Notes: generated by a model from the sequence alone, not told the origin. A DNA stretch of 64,000 bases from Tupaia tana (GCA_026018925.1 JAKSZU010000005.1:23546779-23610778), one strand, 5' to 3'; shown: positions 22,334 through 33,735, numbered from the stretch's first letter. Numbers and translations: made by a program.

Positions 22334-22603
22334 GGACCAGCAGTTACTGTAATGGCTATGTCGCTGGACTCCCATGTAGTCAGCCATGGTTTGCGTCCCA
22401 GACCCGGTGGCTTAAAACTCACACCGGGCGCGTGTGTGTGCACACCCAAGATCCCGAGAGGAGAACAGAGGAGAAGGGATTGCAGGGTGGCCATCCCCCC
22501 GGGGGGTGATTTCTCGCTTTCTGTCTCTCTGTCTCTGTCTGTCTGGCGAGTGCACACGCCCTATAGCAAAAACCTCTCCAAAAAGAGAAAAAAAAAAAAG
22601 ATA
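22334..22603 (+). mobile_element. SINE type A with target duplication
   Basis: AAAGATAAGCTTTCCAG before and AAAGATAAGTTTTCCAG after. Head GGGACCAGCAGTTACTGTAATGG. Confidence 0.95.
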
Positions 22604-22612
22604 AGTTTTCCA

Positions 22613-22812
22613 GGCTAGGCGGTGGCTCAGCAGTACTGCGCCTGGACCCATATGGGAAGGTCCTGGGTTCGTGTCCCAACAGGCACATGCCCACAAGCCT
22701 GTGACACAGGCTGGCTGAGCTGGAGGTGGATCCAGTGGGAAGACCCTGTTGGGGGTGCTTCTTTCTTCTCTCTTTCTCTCAGAACAAATAATCAAATAAA
22801 CTTTAAAAAAGA
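22613..22812 (+). mobile_element. SINE type C, best-preserved copy
   Basis: GGCGGTGGCTCAGCAGTACTGC (A-box region), GGTCCTGGGTTCGTGTCCC (B-box region), GGGAAGACCCTGTTGGGGGTG, tail AATAATCAAATAAACTTT. It begins right after the target duplication of the type A copy. Confidence 0.85.
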
Positions 22813-23915
22813 AATAGAAGCTTTCAATGCCTGATGGCTTTCATTGGGACATACTCTCTTTGCTTCTACATCTATTCCAGCAGGTTTTTAAGGCAGCAGC
22901 TTCAACAGTCAGTGAGTGGTAATGGCTGTGCATTCGCTGTGGAGAACTCTGGTCTGAGCACTTCTGGTCTGTGGAAATGGTGACTTGGGTATGCTGAAGT
23001 AGTTCATTGGGTTGTCGTGTCCAGCTGGGGTTCCAGAGGAGCTGAGAATTTCCTAATTACTCAGGCTGCAGACTGATTTTGGATGTTTTCCTCTCTGCAA
23101 CTTCTTGTCTTGCAGGAGGGTAATGAAGCAGGGATTGTCCTCACTGTTTAGAATAGACAAGGGTGTCCATGAGGCCCCCTGTCCCCTGAAGGTGTCTTGT
23201 AACAGCATTCCACAACAGCTGTTCCCTTTTAAAGCTCAGTGCACTCAACAAATTCCAGACACCCCAGGACTGCCCCAGTTGCTGAATGGGGACTGCAGGC
23301 TTCACTTGGTCAGGCCTCAAGGGGACTGAGCCAAAGCTGACATGACTTACTGTTCAGGCAACAAGTTCCGAATAAAGAAAACATTTCAAATGCCAACTGA
23401 CTGCTGCTTTCATCCAAAGAAATTGACTTAGGGCAGAGAGGCTCTTCCACACAACCATGATCCTGGTTCCATTTACTTCAACAGCGTTTTCGTTTCCTTT
23501 CCCTTTTGTGATAGGGACCGTTGACCCAATGATTTTAAATAATTTTATTGTGTGACACTTAACTTTTAAATAAGCTGATAAAGTAGAAAGCATTATTTGG
23601 ATGATAGGAGGAACAGTGTTAAGGAATATTAAAAAACCTAGTACTTTTGAGTATTTAAACACTAAATATATTATGTGTGACATTAAACTGAATCACGGTA
23701 TTGAATTTTTAGATTTTGTATCATGGACCTTGAACATTGAGGATTCTTATTTACCAGTGATACCCAGATATTAAATCTTTATTTAAAACTGATATATTTT
23801 AGCTGAGTATGAAAGTTCTACAAATAGAGTTGATGATTCATTCATGGACTGATTATTACACTTACTTACATCATTGAGAAAGAAATTCTGAGTACACACT
23901 TAAATTAGAATTGTG
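22813..23915. other. Repeat-poor single-copy sequence
   Basis: About 1.1 kb without a recognised repeat, which is unusual here. The open frames (23105-23329, 23354-23683) have no recognisable domains. It may include regulatory or intronic DNA. Confidence 0.45.
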
Positions 23916-24080
23916 GAGACAGCAGGTGGCATGGTGATTAAGGTGCCAGACTGCCACATGGCTGACCATGGTTCAAGTCTCAGACCTAGCAGCTTGCTTT
24001 CTTATTTTCTTTCTTGGTAAGTGCACATGCCCTAGAAAATATTTAAAAATAAATAAATTAAGTTAAATAAATAATTATTT
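23916..24080 (+). mobile_element. SINE type B/A intermediate
   Basis: Head ACAGCAGGTGGCATGGTGATTAAG joined to a short pyrimidine part that still ends GGTAAGTGCACATGCCCTAG, a type A feature. Confidence 0.85.
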
Positions 24081-24103
24081 AGGATAATTAATTAATTAAA
24101 CAC

Positions 24104-24150
24104 AATATTGGTTTGTTGGAAAAGTCATGATGTCTTTTTCTAGTTTTTCT
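24104..24150. mobile_element. Mariner-like MITE, one end only
   Basis: ATATTGGTTTGTTGGAAAAGTCATGATG matches the end of the 80-bp palindrome at 47223. The other half is missing or too diverged. Confidence 0.6.
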
Positions 24151-24779
24151 TTCTTTTTTACATATAAAAAATTTGGGGCTCATATTCTATAGTTCTTGAC
24201 AGTTAATAGGCAACTTTTCAAATTAAAAAAAACTGAATTTAAAGATAATTATCAAAGTATTTGTTATAATTTTATTTGTGACTCTGTAACAGAAACAGTA
24301 TGGTTTTAAATGTTTTTGAGAAAATATTTACATGTCAACTACTCAGAGTGTTGAAAACCACACAATTCACCAGCACAAAATTCACACATGAACCTTCTCA
24401 ATTCAGCCCTGCCTACAAAGTATTCTGTGATATCCCATCTGCTAGCAAAGATCAGTCTCTTTTCCTTCCTTCAACATCTTCCTCAAGATATAAACCTCTC
24501 GTTGTGGCTGCCCTTTTGCAGTCTCTACTGATTACAATGCAGAACTAGAAAGGCTCAGGTTATGTTATGGTACTAATTCTTTCATATATATTCTCTCATC
24601 CTCTTTGCCAGGCAGAACTGTTTATGGTACCAGGCCATCTTTCCAAGAGCTTCTGTCGGCTTGAGATTTGCCTTAGCTCCATAATTTTCTGGCTTAATCT
24701 TCAGATATGACATTCCAGTCAAAGCTCTGTCCAATAATGAGTATTTCCCATTTCTGATTCAAGGCAACAGATATTCTTT
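24151..24779. other. Single-copy-looking sequence
   Basis: AT-rich, with nothing recognised apart from one copy of the next SINE's target duplication near 24762. Confidence 0.4.
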
Positions 24780-25073
24780 CCTTGCTATTGGGGTTTTTTT
24801 TTTTTTTTTTTTTTTTTTTGGTAAGGTTTTTGCAATGGGGCATGTGCGCTTCCCAGAAAGACAGAGAAAGACAGAAAGACAAAAAGCGAAAAATCACCCC
24901 CAGGGATTATGGCCATGCTGCAATCCCTTCTCCTCCATTCTTCTCTTGGGATTTTGGGCACACATGTATGCACACGTACCTGGCATGAGTTTTAAGCCAC
25001 TGGGTGTGGGACTCGAACCACAGTTGACTATATGGGAGTCCAGCAACATAGCCATTACTCCAACTGCTGGTCC
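24780..25073 (-). mobile_element. SINE type A
   Basis: A T run of about 24 begins it and it ends CCAACTGCTGGTCCC. AAGGCAACAGATATT (24762) and GAGGCAACAGGTATT (25077) resemble a target duplication set a little away from the edges. Confidence 0.9.
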
Positions 25074-25379
25074 CTCGAGGCAACAGGTATTATTGAACTT
25101 ATGCAAATCTACAAAATAAGAAAACTCCCAAATATTTTCCAATTACAGAGGGATCAGGAAGGGAGAAAAATGCTCGTTTCCCTTTAAAGAAACAAACAAG
25201 AAGAAAAAACATTTTAACAAATTGCTAAACCTATCAATAGCTCAAAAGAAAGCAAAATCCTTAAATTGGGAAAACAAAGCACAGTAAAGAAAAAGACAGT
25301 AATGTTTTACTCAAAAAGCATAAATAAAGCATAAATATCTACTTCCCCAGTTTACTCTTATGTAATTAATCTTTCTTCT

Positions 25380-26740
25380 GGTCCAATCTTTGGTCCAATC
25401 TTTCCTTTTAAATCCTAGAAGTTAACATTCAGTGTTATTATTGATATTTCTTGTCCCTATCATTAAGTTGGTCATTCTCTTGGTTGCTTTTTTGTTCTCT
25501 TATATCCGTATGTGTGTCTTTAGTTTTCTTGGTAAAACACTCCTTTCAGAACTTCTTGAAGAGATGGTCTGGTGTTGGTAAATTCTTTCAGGTTTTGTTT
25601 ATCTGAGAATGTTTTATCTTTCCTTCCCATATGAAGGAGAATCTTGCTGGGGATAGTATTCTTGTTTGAAATTGTTTTTCACTTAACACTTTGAATATAT
25701 TTTCCCATTCTTTCCTCGCTCACATTGTTTCTGATGAGAAGTCTGATGTTAGCCTGATGGGATAACCTTTATAAGTAACCTGACATTTCTCTCTTGCCAG
25801 TTTTAGTATCTTGTCTTTGTCTATGGATTTGGCCAACTGGCTATGATGTACCTTGGAGAAGATCTTCTTGGGTTGATTCTATTAGGGGTCCTTTATATTT
25901 CTTGGGTTGAGATATTTGAATGCCTCTGCAGGTTTGGAAAGTTTTCTTCCAGAATTTCATGGAATAGATGATCAATGCCATTATTAGTTTTTTTTATACT
26001 TTATGGGATACTGATTACCTGGATGTTTGAGCACTCAATGGTATCTAGTATTTCTCATATATTCTTGCTTTTTTTTTGGTTATTTTCTCAGTTTTTTTTG
26101 GTTGTTTTTTTCTAGGTCAGAGGTTTTGCCTTCAACATCCAAGATTTGATCTTCTGCATGGACTAATGTGCTTTTAATACTTTTGAGGAAGGATTTGATT
26201 TCCTGAATTGCAGCCTTTGTCTCTAACAGCACTGATTCTTTTTTATGGTATATAGTTTCTCTTTCAGATTGTGCAAGAACTTCCTCACCTCTTGGAACTT
26301 GTTGTATCTTTTCTCCTGCATCTTCTAGAGTTCATTGTCTCTCAGCTCTTGCATCTTATTTAGTTTTGTTACTATGAATATTCTGAATTCTCTATCAGAC
26401 ATTTCTATGAGTTCCACTTTTACTGTCTGTGGATGGTAAAGAATTGGTCTTTTCACTTATGGGAGAGATATTTCCTTGGTTTCTCATATTTCTTGTGCCT
26501 TTGCAGTGGTTTCTGGTCATTCTGTGACAAAATCTCTCCTCTGTGTGTTTTGCAGTGTGGTATCCACAGAAAGAAATTATGAGTTCAGATATATAAAAAG
26601 AAGTTTCTTCCTTAAAGCAAGAAGTTCAGTAATTGTTGAAGATTTCAGTAACCCTAAAAGTATTCAGATGCTTGACTACTGTGCACCTAGGCCTGTCTAG
26701 ACACTCACTGTGTGTAGATTGAAAAGCAGAGTTGGAAAGT
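25380..26740 (-). mobile_element. LINE-1 5'-region-like fragment, antisense
   Basis: T-rich text such as ATGGTCTGGTGTTGGTAAATTC, AAGGAGAATCTTGCTGGGGATAG, TTGTTTCTGATGAGAAGTCTGATG and TTCTTGGGTTGAGATA parallels, in order, the antisense of old L1M 5' regions as I remember them. Old and non-coding here. Confidence 0.55.
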
Positions 26741-26844
26741 AAAGTTTTTACAAAAAAGGCAAAAGTAAAAGAAATGAAAAAAAATAAACTAGACAAAACA
26801 ACCCGAGAAAAAGAAAAACAAAATTAACAGTTATTGATTTAATT

Positions 26845-26975
26845 CCTTTTTAAAAAAATTTTGACCAGAGAGAGAAAGGAAAAGTGAGAAAGCAAGCCAC
26901 TAGGTCCAGGACTCAAACCATGGTCGGCCATGTGAGAATCTAGCGTTCTTAACCACCACACCACATGCTGGCCCC
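26845..26975 (-). mobile_element. SINE type B
   Basis: AATTTTGACCAGAGAGAGAAAGG to ACCACACCACATGCTGGCCCCC. Short tail. Confidence 0.88.
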
Positions 26976-27258
26976 CAAAAAAATTATTTTTAAAAGGTAA
27001 AAAATGAAAACCACAAGGCATGCTACATGCCAGGACACACCTCAGATTTAAAATGGTTTCTGAAATTAGGAAGAGAAAGAAAAGGCCCGAGGTGAGAAAA
27101 AGTGGTTTAAAATTAAAATTAAAAAAAAAAAAAACAAAAAAATGTTTAAAGAGAGAGACAGACAGACAGAGACAGAGAGAGAACACAGGTCACCCTACCT
27201 TGTCCAAGTGTTTCGGGAATCCAGAAGATGAGGTTTAGAGCATAACTTTAGTCATCTT

Positions 27259-27314
27259 GGTTTTTCTATGTTTTTCTATGCAAAAATGCATCATGACTTT
27301 TCCAGTGACCCCAT
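27259..27314. mobile_element. Mariner-like MITE, right half
   Basis: TTTTTCTATGCAAAAATGCATCATGACTTTTCCAGTGACCCC is almost the same as the right half of the copy at 47223. The left end has been lost. Confidence 0.7.
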
Positions 27315-27445
27315 AGTAATAATTAAGTTATTCCAGGATAATAATGTTTGTATCACCTTAATGACATGAGCTTCTAGAATAACATAACTGATAAAGTAGG
27401 AAAACTATGACTGAGTGTTTCCATGTCATATTTTATTTTATATTA

Positions 27446-27735
27446 GTTTTTTTTAAGAGAGATTTTTTTTCTATAAGGCATGTGTACTCACTGGAGAGAT
27501 GGAGAGATGGAGAGATGGAGAGATACAGAGATACAGAGAAACAGAAAGCGAGAAATCAACCCCCCCAGGGGGGATGGCCACGCTGCAGTCCCTTCTCCTC
27601 CATTCTCCTCTCTGGATCTTGAGCACGCATGCACACGCACCCAGCATGAGTTTAAGCAACTGGGTCCAGGACTTGAATTGCAGTCGACTACATGGGAGTT
27701 CAGCAACACAGCCATTACGCTAACTGCTGGTCCCC
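27446..27735 (-). mobile_element. SINE type A with (GATG)n-like expansion
   Basis: The GAGAGATG unit is repeated about four times at 27495-27522. The rest is a typical type A, ending GCTAACTGCTGGTCCCC. Confidence 0.92.
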
Positions 27736-27736
27736 A

Positions 27737-27821
27737 GATTGAGTTTTAAGTTCAGGACTTGAACCACCATTGACTATGTGAGAGTCCAGCAATGTAACCC
27801 TTACATCATCTTCTGGTCCCT
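27737..27821 (-). mobile_element. SINE head fragment
   Basis: GAGTTTTAAGTTCAGGACTTGAACC..TCATCTTCTGGTCCC is the complement of a type A/D head without its body. It may be the remainder of an element cut by the type A insertion. Confidence 0.75.
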
Positions 27822-27832
27822 TTTGTTAGCTT

Positions 27833-28007
27833 TTTTTTAAAGAATTATTTTATTTAACTTTATTTATTTATTTTAATTTGACCAGAGAGAGACAGAATGA
27901 AAGAGAGAGAGACAGAAAGTGAGAAAGCAAGCTGCCATGTCCAGGACTCAAACCATGGTCAGCCATGTGGGAGTCTAGCACCTTCATCACCATGTCACCT
28001 TATGCCC
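27833..28007 (-). mobile_element. SINE type B
   Basis: TTAAAGAATTATTTTATTTAAC tail complement, then GACCAGAGAGAGACAG and a decayed head (CACCATGTCACCTTATGCCCC). Confidence 0.88.
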
Positions 28008-28014
28008 CTCCCCC

Positions 28015-28412
28015 TTATATTAGCTTTTAATCACTTTAACTAAAGTGTACATGCAGTGGTGCTTCAAAACATGCAGCCACCCTCACCATCCTGAACTTTT
28101 TCAGCATCCCAGAGACTCTGAATCCATTAAACAATAACTCCTCACCTCTCCTAGACCTCAGCCCATTTTAACTTCTCTTAGACCTTCTGTCTCCATGAAA
28201 TTGCCTGTTCTAGGTACTGTATATAAGTGGAATCATACAATATTTTCACTAGTGTATGGCTTATTTCACTCAGTATAATATTTTCTGAGTTTATCCATGT
28301 TGTAACATGTGTCAAAGTATTCTCCCTTTTGAAGGCTGAATAATATTCATTCCAATGTATATGCCACTTTATGTTTATCCATTCATCTACCTATGGACAT
28401 TTGAGTTGTTTC
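28015..28412 (-). mobile_element. LINE-1 ORF2/3' end, antisense (left part)
   Basis: GGAATCATACAATATTTTC, GGCTTATTTCACTCAGTATAAT, TTATCCATGTTGTAACATGTG and CTATGGACATTTGAGTTGTTTC are the antisense of the L1 ORF2 end. It continues after the LTR at 28869. Confidence 0.85.
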
Positions 28413-28864
28413 TGTTAGGGCGCCAGCCGCCTGGCTCGGCGCGCTTTCTGTCCAGAGGATACGCGACCCCCAATCAACCACAAGAGTCGGTTCTTGATGC
28501 AAAATGCAAGAGATTTTATTTTTCCAGCCAGCTGGGGTCCAAGCAAACACCTGACTCAGCAGGCCTGAGCGAGGACCCCGTTTTTAGGGTTATAGGTCTT
28601 TTTATAAGCAGGAGAAGGTATGCGGAAGTTTAACGGGTAGTTCATTTCTAGGGGGAAGAGTGGCAGTCTTGTGACACATGTGCATGGGTTGTCTTTCTAG
28701 TTCCTTGTCCACATTCCTTTTGCTCCATTCCTGGAGGTTTGCATAATTAAGTCTGTTGGGGCAGTTTATCACAAGGGCAGTTTATCACAAGGGCGTCCGG
28801 CAAAAGCAAAGGTTAAATTTTATCTCTACAGAGCAGAAAGACATAATTTAAAATTATTCTTACA
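28413..28864 (-). mobile_element. Solo LTR inserted in L1, 4-bp target duplication
   Basis: Minus strand reads TGTAAGAATAATTTT...GGCGCCCTAACA (452 bp). TTTC lies at both edges (28409-28412, 28865-28868). A TATAAAAA box (complement near 28599-28606) and an AATAAA signal (complement near 28517) are in LTR order. A 4-bp duplication is usual for gammaretrovirus-like class I ERVs. A GGGCAGTTTATCACAA unit is doubled at about 28758-28793. Confidence 0.9.
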
Positions 28865-29000
28865 TTTCCACCTTCTGGATTTGTTCATAGTGTCGCCATG
28901 AATATTGGTGTACAAGTTTCTGGTTTGGTGTTCATTTAGTTTGAAATGTGCCTCACACTTGTCTTTTCTTAAGTTAGAAATACTTTTTTGACAAGAAATA
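28865..29000 (-). mobile_element. LINE-1 antisense (right part)
   Basis: TTTCCACCTTCTGGATTTGTTC and TGGTGTACAAGTTTCTGG continue the L1 text broken at 28412. Joining the two sides over the TTTC duplication restores the reading order of the L1 segment. Confidence 0.8.
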
Positions 29001-29170
29001 TTAAGGGTTCTTTCAAAAGTGGTGCAGTATTTGCCTCCTTTGCTGTTTTCAAATGGAATAATATTTTAATAGGTATAGGCCTCAAATCTGAAGTTCTAGG
29101 TTCATTAGTTATGGGATTAAATAAAGCTTCAGGCTTCATTATAAGCACCATCTTAAAATAGTAACAATCC

Positions 29171-29440
29171 CAGGGCTAGCAGTGTGCGGTCCCATATAAA
29201 GAGCACCACGATTCGAGTCCTGGACTGGGTGACTTGAAAAACATACTGGGCATGTGTGTGTGTATGCCCAAAATCCCGAGAGGAAAATGGAGGAGAAAGG
29301 ATTATGACATGGCTAGTCCTCATGGGGTGATTTCTCACTTTATCTCTGTCTTTCTCTATTTCAGTCTCTCTCTCTCTCTCTCTGTCTCTCTGGCAAGTGC
29401 ACATGCCCTTCAGAAAAGTTAAAAAAAAAAAAAAAACACA
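29171..29440 (+). mobile_element. SINE type D
   Basis: GGGCTAGCAGTGTGCGGTCCC head, GATTCGAGTCCTGGAC B box, AACATACTGGGCATGTG body, ending CCCTTCAGAAAAGTT plus A run. Confidence 0.85.
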
Positions 29441-30119
29441 ACTTAGTAACAAGCCCATTCACAGTAGTGGTAAGTGACTAAATAAATTAAAAAGAAGTCT
29501 AGTTATTCCCCCTCCAGGTAGATCTGGGAAATGTGTGAGTGAGGAATTCTTGTCCTTGTGATGTTTCCCATGTGAGCAAAAGATTCCACTCTTACTTGGA
29601 AAGTTTGCCCTCCAGATCTGTCATTCAGGAATCTTCCTGCAGCCTCAGCCAACTGGAGGCACTGAGTCCAGGTGGTGGTGCCCTAGCCGGAATGACCTCC
29701 CCACACACCCTGCCCCAAACACATGCCCATGGTCTTAGAAGTTCCATGCAGGACCATAGTCTTGGTGAAGCTTGGCTGTCCATGTCTAGCCCTGTTTCTG
29801 AGCCTAGCGTTAGTGAGTTGAAGAGCTATAGAGTTAACAGATCTGACTTTTTTTAATGTTGGAAAAACATGGAACCAAGGTTATCTACTACATTTAGTTT
29901 GTGTTTAGATTCGTGTTACTGTTTTTATCTTCCAGCCAGAGGCAGACATGATGTTTTGCTCACCAAGGTGAATCGAAGTGGTTGTCTTTGCTCAATATCA
30001 TCGAATATTAATACATTAATAACCTTTGAGTTCATAACAAAGAATTGTGACCTTTCAAATCATCTGAACTATCTGCTATATGTCACATTTTGCCTTTTTA
30101 GAGAAGTGCTAATTCATGT
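29441..30119. other. Single-copy-looking sequence
   Basis: No repeat recognised. The 105-codon (29539-29856) and 87-codon (29869-30132) frames have no domain I know. Possibly intronic or intergenic. Confidence 0.4.
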
Positions 30120-30720
30120 TAAGTCCGCCTGAGAGATTTGTTTAATGAGCAGATTAAACGGATGATTATCCGTCTCTTAATTTTTTTTTTTTTTTCCTAA
30201 GGAAGGGTTTCTTGTGATGCCCCTCTGCTATTTGGCACAGGAACACAGAAGGGTCTTTTTTAAATTACCCTGCAGGGTCACTGGGACCCAAGCTGTTTGC
30301 TTCATTAAACCCTGGTGGCTTCTTTAGAGCCAGCCCCCTCCAAACAGCCCTGACACAATTGTATCTAAATTAGCATCTGACTGACCCCCCCTGCTCTCCT
30401 CTTTTCAAGCCCCTGCTGACAGGGATTGGCAAAAGATGTTAATTGGTTGGGCCTGGCTGGGAACAATAGACTTGCCAAGTTGACAAAAGGACTAATGTTT
30501 CTTTCAATATGCATCCAGATTCACATAAGTACCTCTTTTAATTACCAGGAATTATTGTAATGCCTGGTCAATGGAATAATTGACCCTCAACAGCTAGCGC
30601 TTACTCCATAATAAATAATGGCACAGGCCTAGTCAGAGGAGCAGGTACTAGGGTGATTTGCGGGGACTAAAAAGAGATTTTCTCAGCCAGCGTTCTGTGA
30701 TGGACCAAGGCAGCCCAGTA
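30120..30720. other. Candidate conserved noncoding element
   Basis: A 600-bp repeat-free block rich in TAATTA/ATTA-type homeodomain words (TTAATTGG, GGAATTATTGTAATGC, GGAATAATTGACC) and Sox-like ACAATAG, with little microsatellite decay. The look is that of vertebrate developmental enhancers. This is inference from composition only, since no alignment was possible. Confidence 0.4.
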
Positions 30721-31145
30721 GGAGTCCAAGAGAGGGGACTAATTTGGGCTTAACTGGGAGGAAATGTGCTGAGAGCCACTAGAACTTATCCTCAGATCAG
30801 AAAGGAGTTGCATGACGAAATGAGTTAGGAGTTTGAAAGGAATGAGTTAGTAGCTTGGCAGTTTAGGACTCAGATGTCAGTGAATAGGGTGTGGGTCCAA
30901 CCGTTTTAGCACAGGTAGAAATAGGCCAAAGTGTTCCCCTCCTGTGTGAAAATCCAAGGTTCATTTCCAGCCTTATACCTCGGCTGCCGGTTTTTAAAAG
31001 GAGACATTTCTATTTCAGCTTAGGTTAAATGAACCCCCAAACCTCATCTCGTTTCACTCCTTTTATTGCAAATCAGTAGATACTTTACAGATCATTTTTA
31101 CATGATATTGAGGCACTTGGAGAATCCGTTCCTTAAAACTTTACT
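30721..31145. other. Single-copy-looking sequence
   Basis: No repeat or gene recognised. It continues the repeat-poor block. Confidence 0.4.
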
Positions 31146-31315
31146 GTGGAGGCTGGCAAGTGACGCATGATGATTAAGGAGCTGGACGCCCACATAGCCA
31201 ACTGCGGTTTGAGTCCCGGACCTGGTGGCTTGCTTTCTCATTTTCTCTCTCTCTCTCTGGTCAAATTTAACAATAATAACAATAAATAAAATTACATAAA
31301 TAATTATTTTTAAAA
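31146..31315 (+). mobile_element. SINE type B
   Basis: GAGGCTGGCAAGTGACGCATG head, GGTTTGAGTCCCGGACC B box, GGTCAAATTTAACAATAATAAC tail. Confidence 0.88.
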
Positions 31316-31404
31316 GATGGGAATGTAAATTAGTATAGTTATTATGAAGAGATGTTTCGAGGTTCTTCAGAAGACTGCAAGTGGAATTGCCGTCCGAAGC
31401 CAAG

Positions 31405-31648
31405 ACTGCTGCTACAGTCAATAGCAAACTGAACTGCAGTGCTGGAAGCCACGGGGCTGATGGGATTCAGATCCTCAGGTCAAGCTGAAGAACAAGTGCA
31501 GATGCGCTTGTGTCCAGGAGCCTAACAAATGGGAGGGCTGGAGACGGGATCGCAGTGTGACTAGACCTTGTAGAGGGTACTTCTCTTTCTCTCTTTCTCT
31601 AAATCATGCACACAAGCACATGCTCTCTTGAATAAGATAGATAAACTT
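31405..31648 (+). mobile_element. SINE type C variant in L1
   Basis: AACTGAACTGCAGTGCTGGAAG head, GGATCGCAGTGTGACTAGACC body, tail GATAGATAAACTTA. Confidence 0.75.
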
Positions 31649-32014
31649 AAAACACTTGCCACATGATCAGCAATCCCAGCAATCCGCTATACTTCGCCAG
31701 ACAGACAGACAGAGACAGAGAGACCGAGAAATATTTAACCCCAAAAGATTTGAAACCGGGTCAGTATATTCCAGCAACAAGATACCAAAAGATTTGAAAT
31801 CTACACCCCATGTTCATTGCGGTGTTGTTCAACTATTCACAGTAGCCGCGTTATGGAAGCAACATGTAAGTGGATAAAGAAAATGTATTAGATACACAAG
31901 TGGAATGCCATTCAGCCTTTAACAAGAATGAAGTTGTCCTGTGCAGCAACATGGATGGAATCGGAGAGCATTATGCTAAGTGTAATACGCCTGGCATAGA
32001 AAGACAAATACCCT

Positions 32015-32285
32015 GGGACCAGCAGTTGGCGCAATGACTATGTTGCTGGACTAACATGTAGTCGACCGTGGTTCGAGTCCTGGACCCAGTGGCTTAAACT
32101 CATGCCGGATGCGTGTGCATGTGTGCCCAAGATCCCTGAGAGGAGAATGGAGGAGAAAGGATTGCAGCATGACCATCCCCCCTGGGGGGTGATTTCTCGC
32201 TTTCTGTCTCTCTGTCTCTCTCTGTCTTTCTGGTGAGCTCACAGACCCTATAGCAAAAAGTCTCAAAAAAAAAAAAAAAAAAAAA
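32015..32285 (+). mobile_element. SINE type A in L1, with target duplication
   Basis: GAAAGACAAATAC before and GAAAGACAAATGC after, both L1 text. Head GGGACCAGCAGTTGGCGCAATG. Confidence 0.95.
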
Positions 32286-32929
32286 GGAAAGAAAGAAAGA
32301 AAGACAAATGCACATATTTCCGCTTATATGAGGAATCTAAAATAGTTGAACTCAAAGACACATAGAATAGAATGGTGGCCACAGAGGCTGGAGGTGAGAA
32401 TGGAAATGATGGCCGGAGGGTACAAAGCTCCCATTAGAAGAATTTTCTTTTTCCTTTGGGATATATTTCAATATGGCAAATATAATAAATAATAATGTAC
32501 TGCCCACTTCAAAATTGTGAAGAGAGTAAACTGCAAGTGTTCTTAGCACAACAAATAAGTATTTGAAGTTATAGCTATGTTATGTTTGATTGATTGATTC
32601 TACATTGTACTCATAAATCATAACATCACTTTATACCCCGTAAATAATACAACTGTAATTTGTATGTGAATTGCATTTTTTTCCATTTACAATTAGAATT
32701 ATTTTTGATTAACTATATCAGTATGGTGTGGTGTGGTATACACTATAGAGTGAAATCTTTGAGAGTTAGGTGCCTATTCTAAGAAGGTTAGTATTTCAAC
32801 TCCCCATACATTATAATATTAATAACAACTGGACACTATACAGGGCCTACTCTTTCAGGTGGTTAGTTAGTGGTTATAAAGAAAGCAATCTTGGTAGGAG
32901 ATGTTCACAGAACCACAAAAATACACATT

Positions 32930-33165
32930 AACATGCGTTGGTTGACGGGCGGCCTCTGAGGGACAGGACGACGTTTCCCCTTCCACTTTGCTATCTGTGT
33001 GACCTTAAGCAAGTTACTGACGTGTCTAAGCTTAAAGTTCTTCTTTTAAAAAGGGATTGGGATTTAAAATGGTAACTCTCTAAAGTGAGTGCAGAGATAA
33101 GATAAGTGAGCTAATGAAATATTTTATCCAATACAGCATTTGGTATACAGTAGCACTGGCCATGT
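32930..33165 (+). mobile_element. MIR SINE
   Basis: CTATCTGTGTGACCTTAAGCAAGTTACTGACG followed by an AAAAAGGGATTGGG stretch and CAGCATTTGGTATACAGTAG match the MIR core and 3' region. Confidence 0.75.
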
Positions 33166-33305
33166 CTTCTATCGTAACAATTGCACCAAGACTGCGTAGC
33201 CAGGAAGTAATGGAGATAACTGAGCCTTATGCATCTCCAGGGTGCTCACTGGCAAGGCACCCCTGGAATTTAAGGGAAAATATTAATACACTTCGAAAAT
33301 GGTGG

Positions 33306-33585
33306 GGAACCAGCAGTTAGCGTAATGGCTATGTCACTGGACTCCCACGTAGTCGACTGCGGTTCACGTCCCGGACCCGGTGGCTTGAAACTTACGCTGG
33401 GTGCGTGTGCGTGCATGCCCAAGATCCCGAGAGGAGAATGGAGGAGAAGGGATTGCGGTGTGACTATCCCCCCTGGGGGCTGATTTCTCGCTTTCTGTCT
33501 CTCTGTCTCCCTCTGTCTTTCTGCAAGTGCATGCGCCCTATAGCAAAAACCTCTCCAAAAAAAAAAAAAAAAAAAAAAAAGAAAA
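33306..33585 (+). mobile_element. SINE type A with target duplication
   Basis: GAAAATGGTGG lies before (33295) and after (33592). Head GGAACCAGCAGTTAGCGTAATGG, close to the apparent consensus. Confidence 0.95.
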
Positions 33586-33735
33586 GAAAAAGAAAATGGT
33601 GGAAAACAAACTATCAATGCTTATTTCCATCTTTTTAAAACAGCAAGAGAGAAAAAGATGTCAAACATTACAAAATGCGTTAAGTACCATTCTGATCTTT
33701 GCCAAGAAATCAGTTTTCCTTTCAAAAAACTAAGA

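Larger units (their letters stand above)
31316..32700 (+). mobile_element. LINE-1 3' end, sense, with two SINE insertions
   Basis: GGGAATGTAAATTAGTATAG, CAGCAATCCCAGCAATCC, CATGTTCATTGCGGTGTTG, CACAGTAGCCGCG and AACATGGATGGAATCGG follow the L1 ORF2 end. A 3' UTR with CCCCGTAAATAATAC follows. SINEs interrupt at 31405-31648 and 32015-32285. Confidence 0.88.

Noticed and set aside
22334-22603. SINE heads as functional tRNA genes
   Set aside because: A- and B-box-like words are present, but the cloverleaf stems do not close and the heads are always followed by SINE bodies and tails.
25380-26740. A protein gene on the minus strand in the T-rich block
   Set aside because: No long frame. The text parallels antisense L1 5' sequence and carries many breaks.
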